DNA of 64,000 bases from the NCBI RefSeq assembly GCF_009848685.1, contig NZ_WXTX01000010.1, positions 103,569-167,568 of the forward strand, written 5' to 3'. This document shows, one piece after another, positions 62,482-64,000 of this stretch. This DNA is from Andreprevotia sp. IGB-42 (GTDB lineage: Bacteria; Pseudomonadota; Gammaproteobacteria; Burkholderiales; Chitinibacteraceae). Each line of letters starts with the position of its first letter. The stretch's first letter is position 1. Both the position numbers and the translations under genes were made by a program. The notes under the pieces were generated by a model, which made no database searches, was not told the origin of the DNA, and saw nothing but the letters and a program-made list of their open reading frames with translations.

Positions 62482-62540
62482 GCTGGCGCGTTGAAATGTG
62501 TTGGTAATCAAGCAAATTGGTCAGAAATGCCGAGGTCATG

Positions 62541-62556
62541 CTGTACTTTGGTACAG
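62541..62556. promoter_or_regulatory. Perfect palindrome upstream of the adhesin
   Basis: CTGTAC-TTTG-GTACAG lies 65 bases before the adhesin start and just after the LuxR-family gene. It lacks a T-run and is a plausible regulator-binding site rather than a terminator. Confidence 0.45.
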
Positions 62557-62621
62557 TAGATTGATGTTGTCAGTTAACTTATCTTCAGGGTTCCCTAACA
62601 TAGGTCCTAGAGGATTTTCTG

Positions 62622-64000
62622 ATGGCTCAAATCGCTGCGCACGCCACGCTTGTTTCGGTCAATGGTCAGGCATATCTGCGTGATGCGACCGGCAAGCTGA
62701 CCCCGCTCCGCCAGGGTCAGGAAATCCAGGAAAACGAAGTGCTGGTAACCACCGCCAATGGCGAAGTGGTGCTGCTGCTGCCTAACGGCGAAGTGCAGAC
62801 CATTGGCCCGGACCGCTCGGTGCTGGTCGATGCGCAATTCCTGGCGGTCGAACCACACAGCGCTACCGACGCAGCGCTGAGCGCGGCATCGACCGATACC
62901 GCCGCAGTGAACGCGGTGATCGCACAGGGTGGCGATCTGTCGCAAGAGCTGGAAGCCACGGCTGCCGGCTTGGGCGGTGGTGCAGGCGCTGGTGATGACA
63001 CCCACTCCTTCATCCGCCTGGCGCGCATCAGCGAGGACGTCACCCCGACCAATATCGGCGGCCCGGCTGCGACCAGCCAACCGGAATTCCAGAACACTAC
63101 ATTCGGTGATGGTACGCCGGCGCAAACTGCGGAAGCAGGCAGCACTGCCGTGCCCAATCGCCCCCCGGTTCTGGTGGACAACAATGGCGCGCCGCTGGGC
63201 GCGACACAGTCTGCGTCCACCCCGGAAGATACCCCTGTCAGTGGCCGGCTTGCCGCTACCGATGCAGATGGCGATGCACTGACCTTCGATAAGGCCAGCG
63301 ACCCGGCCCATGGCACTGTGACCGTTGATGCCAACGGCAACTGGACCTACACCCCGGCCAGCAATTATAACGGCGAGGACAGCTTCACCGTCACCGTCAG
63401 CGATGGCAAGGGCGGTACCGATACCGTCATCGTCAATGTGGGTGTTACCCCCGTCAACGATGTACCGGTGCTGGTCGACGGCAATGGCAACCCGCAAGGC
63501 AACAGCCAGTCTGTCACCACGCCGGAAGATACCCCTGTCAGCGGCGCATTGGCCGCGACTGATGCGGATGGCGATGCACTGACCTTCAGCAAGGCCACAG
63601 ATCCGGCACATGGCAGCGTGACCGTCGATGCCAACGGTGGCTGGACCTACACGCCCGCCAAGGATTACAACGGCAACGACAGCTTCACCGTCACCGTCAG
63701 CGATGGCAAGGGCGGTACCGATACCATTACCGTCAATGTGGGTGTCACCCCGGTCAACGATGCGCCGGTTGGCGCCGATCGTGCGGTGACCACGCTGGAA
63801 GATACCCCGGTCAGCGGCGTGCTGACTGCCACCGATGCCGATGGCGATGCACTGACCTTCACCAAGGGTACTGATCCGGCACACGGCACCGTCACTGTCG
63901 GCGCCAATGGCAACTGGACCTACACCCCGGCCAGCAATTACAACGGCAACGATAGCTTTACCGTCACCGTCAGCGATGGCAAGGGTGGCACCGATACCGT
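62622..64000 (+). CDS. LapA-like giant surface adhesin, N-terminal part (3' partial)
   Basis: The open frame continues past the window with 459 codons visible. The start ATG follows AGAGGA by seven bases. Residues 1-110 resemble the LapA-type retention module ([19 protein letters not shown], then [20 protein letters not shown]). Residues 113-116 are TAAG within a Gly/Ala-rich loop, the di-alanine site cut by LapG-type proteases. From about residue 200 come repeats of about 91-100 residues with [30 protein letters not shown] and [16 protein letters not shown], resembling VCBS/cadherin-like domains. It should be exported by the type I system directly upstream and held at the surface until cleaved. 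Confidence 0.93.
   Translation, partial: MAQIAAHATLVSVNGQAYLRDATGKLTPLRQGQEIQENEVLVTTANGEVVLLLPNGEVQTIGPDRSVLVDAQFLAVEPHSATDAALSAASTDTAAVNAVIAQGGDLSQELEATAAGLGGGAGAGDDTHSFIRLARISEDVTPTNIGGPAATSQPEFQNTTFGDGTPAQTAEAGSTAVPNRPPVLVDNNGAPLGATQSASTPEDTPVSGRLAATDADGDALTFDKASDPAHGTVTVDANGNWTYTPASNYNGEDSFTVTVSDGKGGTDTVIVNVGVTPVNDVPVLVDGNGNPQGNSQSVTTPEDTPVSGALAATDADGDALTFSKATDPAHGSVTVDANGGWTYTPAKDYNGNDSFTVTVSDGKGGTDTITVNVGVTPVNDAPVGADRAVTTLEDTPVSGVLTATDADGDALTFTKGTDPAHGTVTVGANGNWTYTPASNYNGNDSFTVTVSDGKGGTDT
63225..64000 (+). repeat. Tandem VCBS-like coding repeats
   Basis: Repeat units begin at about 63225, 63525 and 63798 with GAAGATACCCC. The first spacing is 300 bases and the second 273. Segments such as the codons for NWTYTPAS and [15 protein letters not shown] are nearly identical in DNA between units, indicating recent duplication or gene conversion. 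More units are likely beyond the window. Confidence 0.92.

Overview
The window looks like a chromosomal segment of a chitin-using betaproteobacterium, most likely of the order Neisseriales (Chitinibacteraceae/Chromobacteriaceae type). This is inferred from GC-rich coding, the order mnmG-rsmG-parA-parB-atpIBEFHAGDC-glmU, a hemC-hemD-hemX-hemY operon, DUF2782 next to polA and thrB, a secreted GH18 chitinase with two chitin-binding modules, and a sugar PTS permease. No rRNA, tRNA, CRISPR array or intact insertion sequence was seen.

Layout. 1-6.8 kb: the end of a glucose/N-acetylglucosamine-family PTS permease (IIC-IIB plus a degenerate second IIB), a PspC-domain protein, a DMT exporter, a glutathione-transferase-like protein, ampG (minus strand) and glpK. 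7.1-9.5 kb: an accessory insert bounded by direct copies of the 3' end of the exonuclease III gene. It holds two gene remnants, a SnoaL-like protein and a divergent AraC regulator. 9.4-12.7 kb: intact xth, pyrE, a DUF4124 protein and polyphosphate glucokinase. 12.8-24.2 kb: mnmG, rsmG, parA, parB and the nine-gene ATP synthase operon, which has a clear sigma-70-type promoter and a terminator. 24.2-24.8 kb is non-coding and repeat-bearing. 24.8-28.5 kb: glmU, a 5'-nucleotidase, a small unknown protein and an AraC regulator. 28.6-34.3 kb: chitinase, a pseudouridine synthase gene containing a parS-like site, threonine aldolase, and a 2-oxoglutarate-oxygenase/sulfotransferase pair. 34.3-39.8 kb: the glycine cleavage genes gcvT, gcvH and gcvP with a VOC protein and a GcvR-like ACT protein. 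39.9-46.2 kb: ychF, an unknown protein, an OmpA lipoprotein, yggX, ppk1, sixA and a 52-residue unknown protein. 46.2-55.1 kb (minus strand): hemY, hemX, hemD, hemC, a FimV-like protein and polA. 55.2-58.1 kb: DUF2782, thrB and an FAD-linked dehydrogenase. 58.3-64.0 kb: a type I secretion ABC transporter, an HlyD-family adaptor, a LuxR-type regulator and the start of a LapA-like giant adhesin that runs off the window.

How the genes fit together. The chitinase, its divergent AraC regulator and the PTS permease suggest chitin degradation followed by amino-sugar uptake; glmU uses GlcNAc-1-P chemistry for the cell wall, and AmpG recycles muropeptides. ppk1, ppgK and possibly sixA form a dispersed polyphosphate/phosphohistidine theme. 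The last operon looks like a self-contained surface-adhesion module.

The least ordinary features are the xth-bounded insert, the hydroxylase/sulfotransferase pair, the parS-like site inside a coding gene, and the adhesin operon with a receiver-degenerate LuxR protein and a palindrome just upstream of the adhesin. I found no clear evidence of a wholly new system; these are the best leads.
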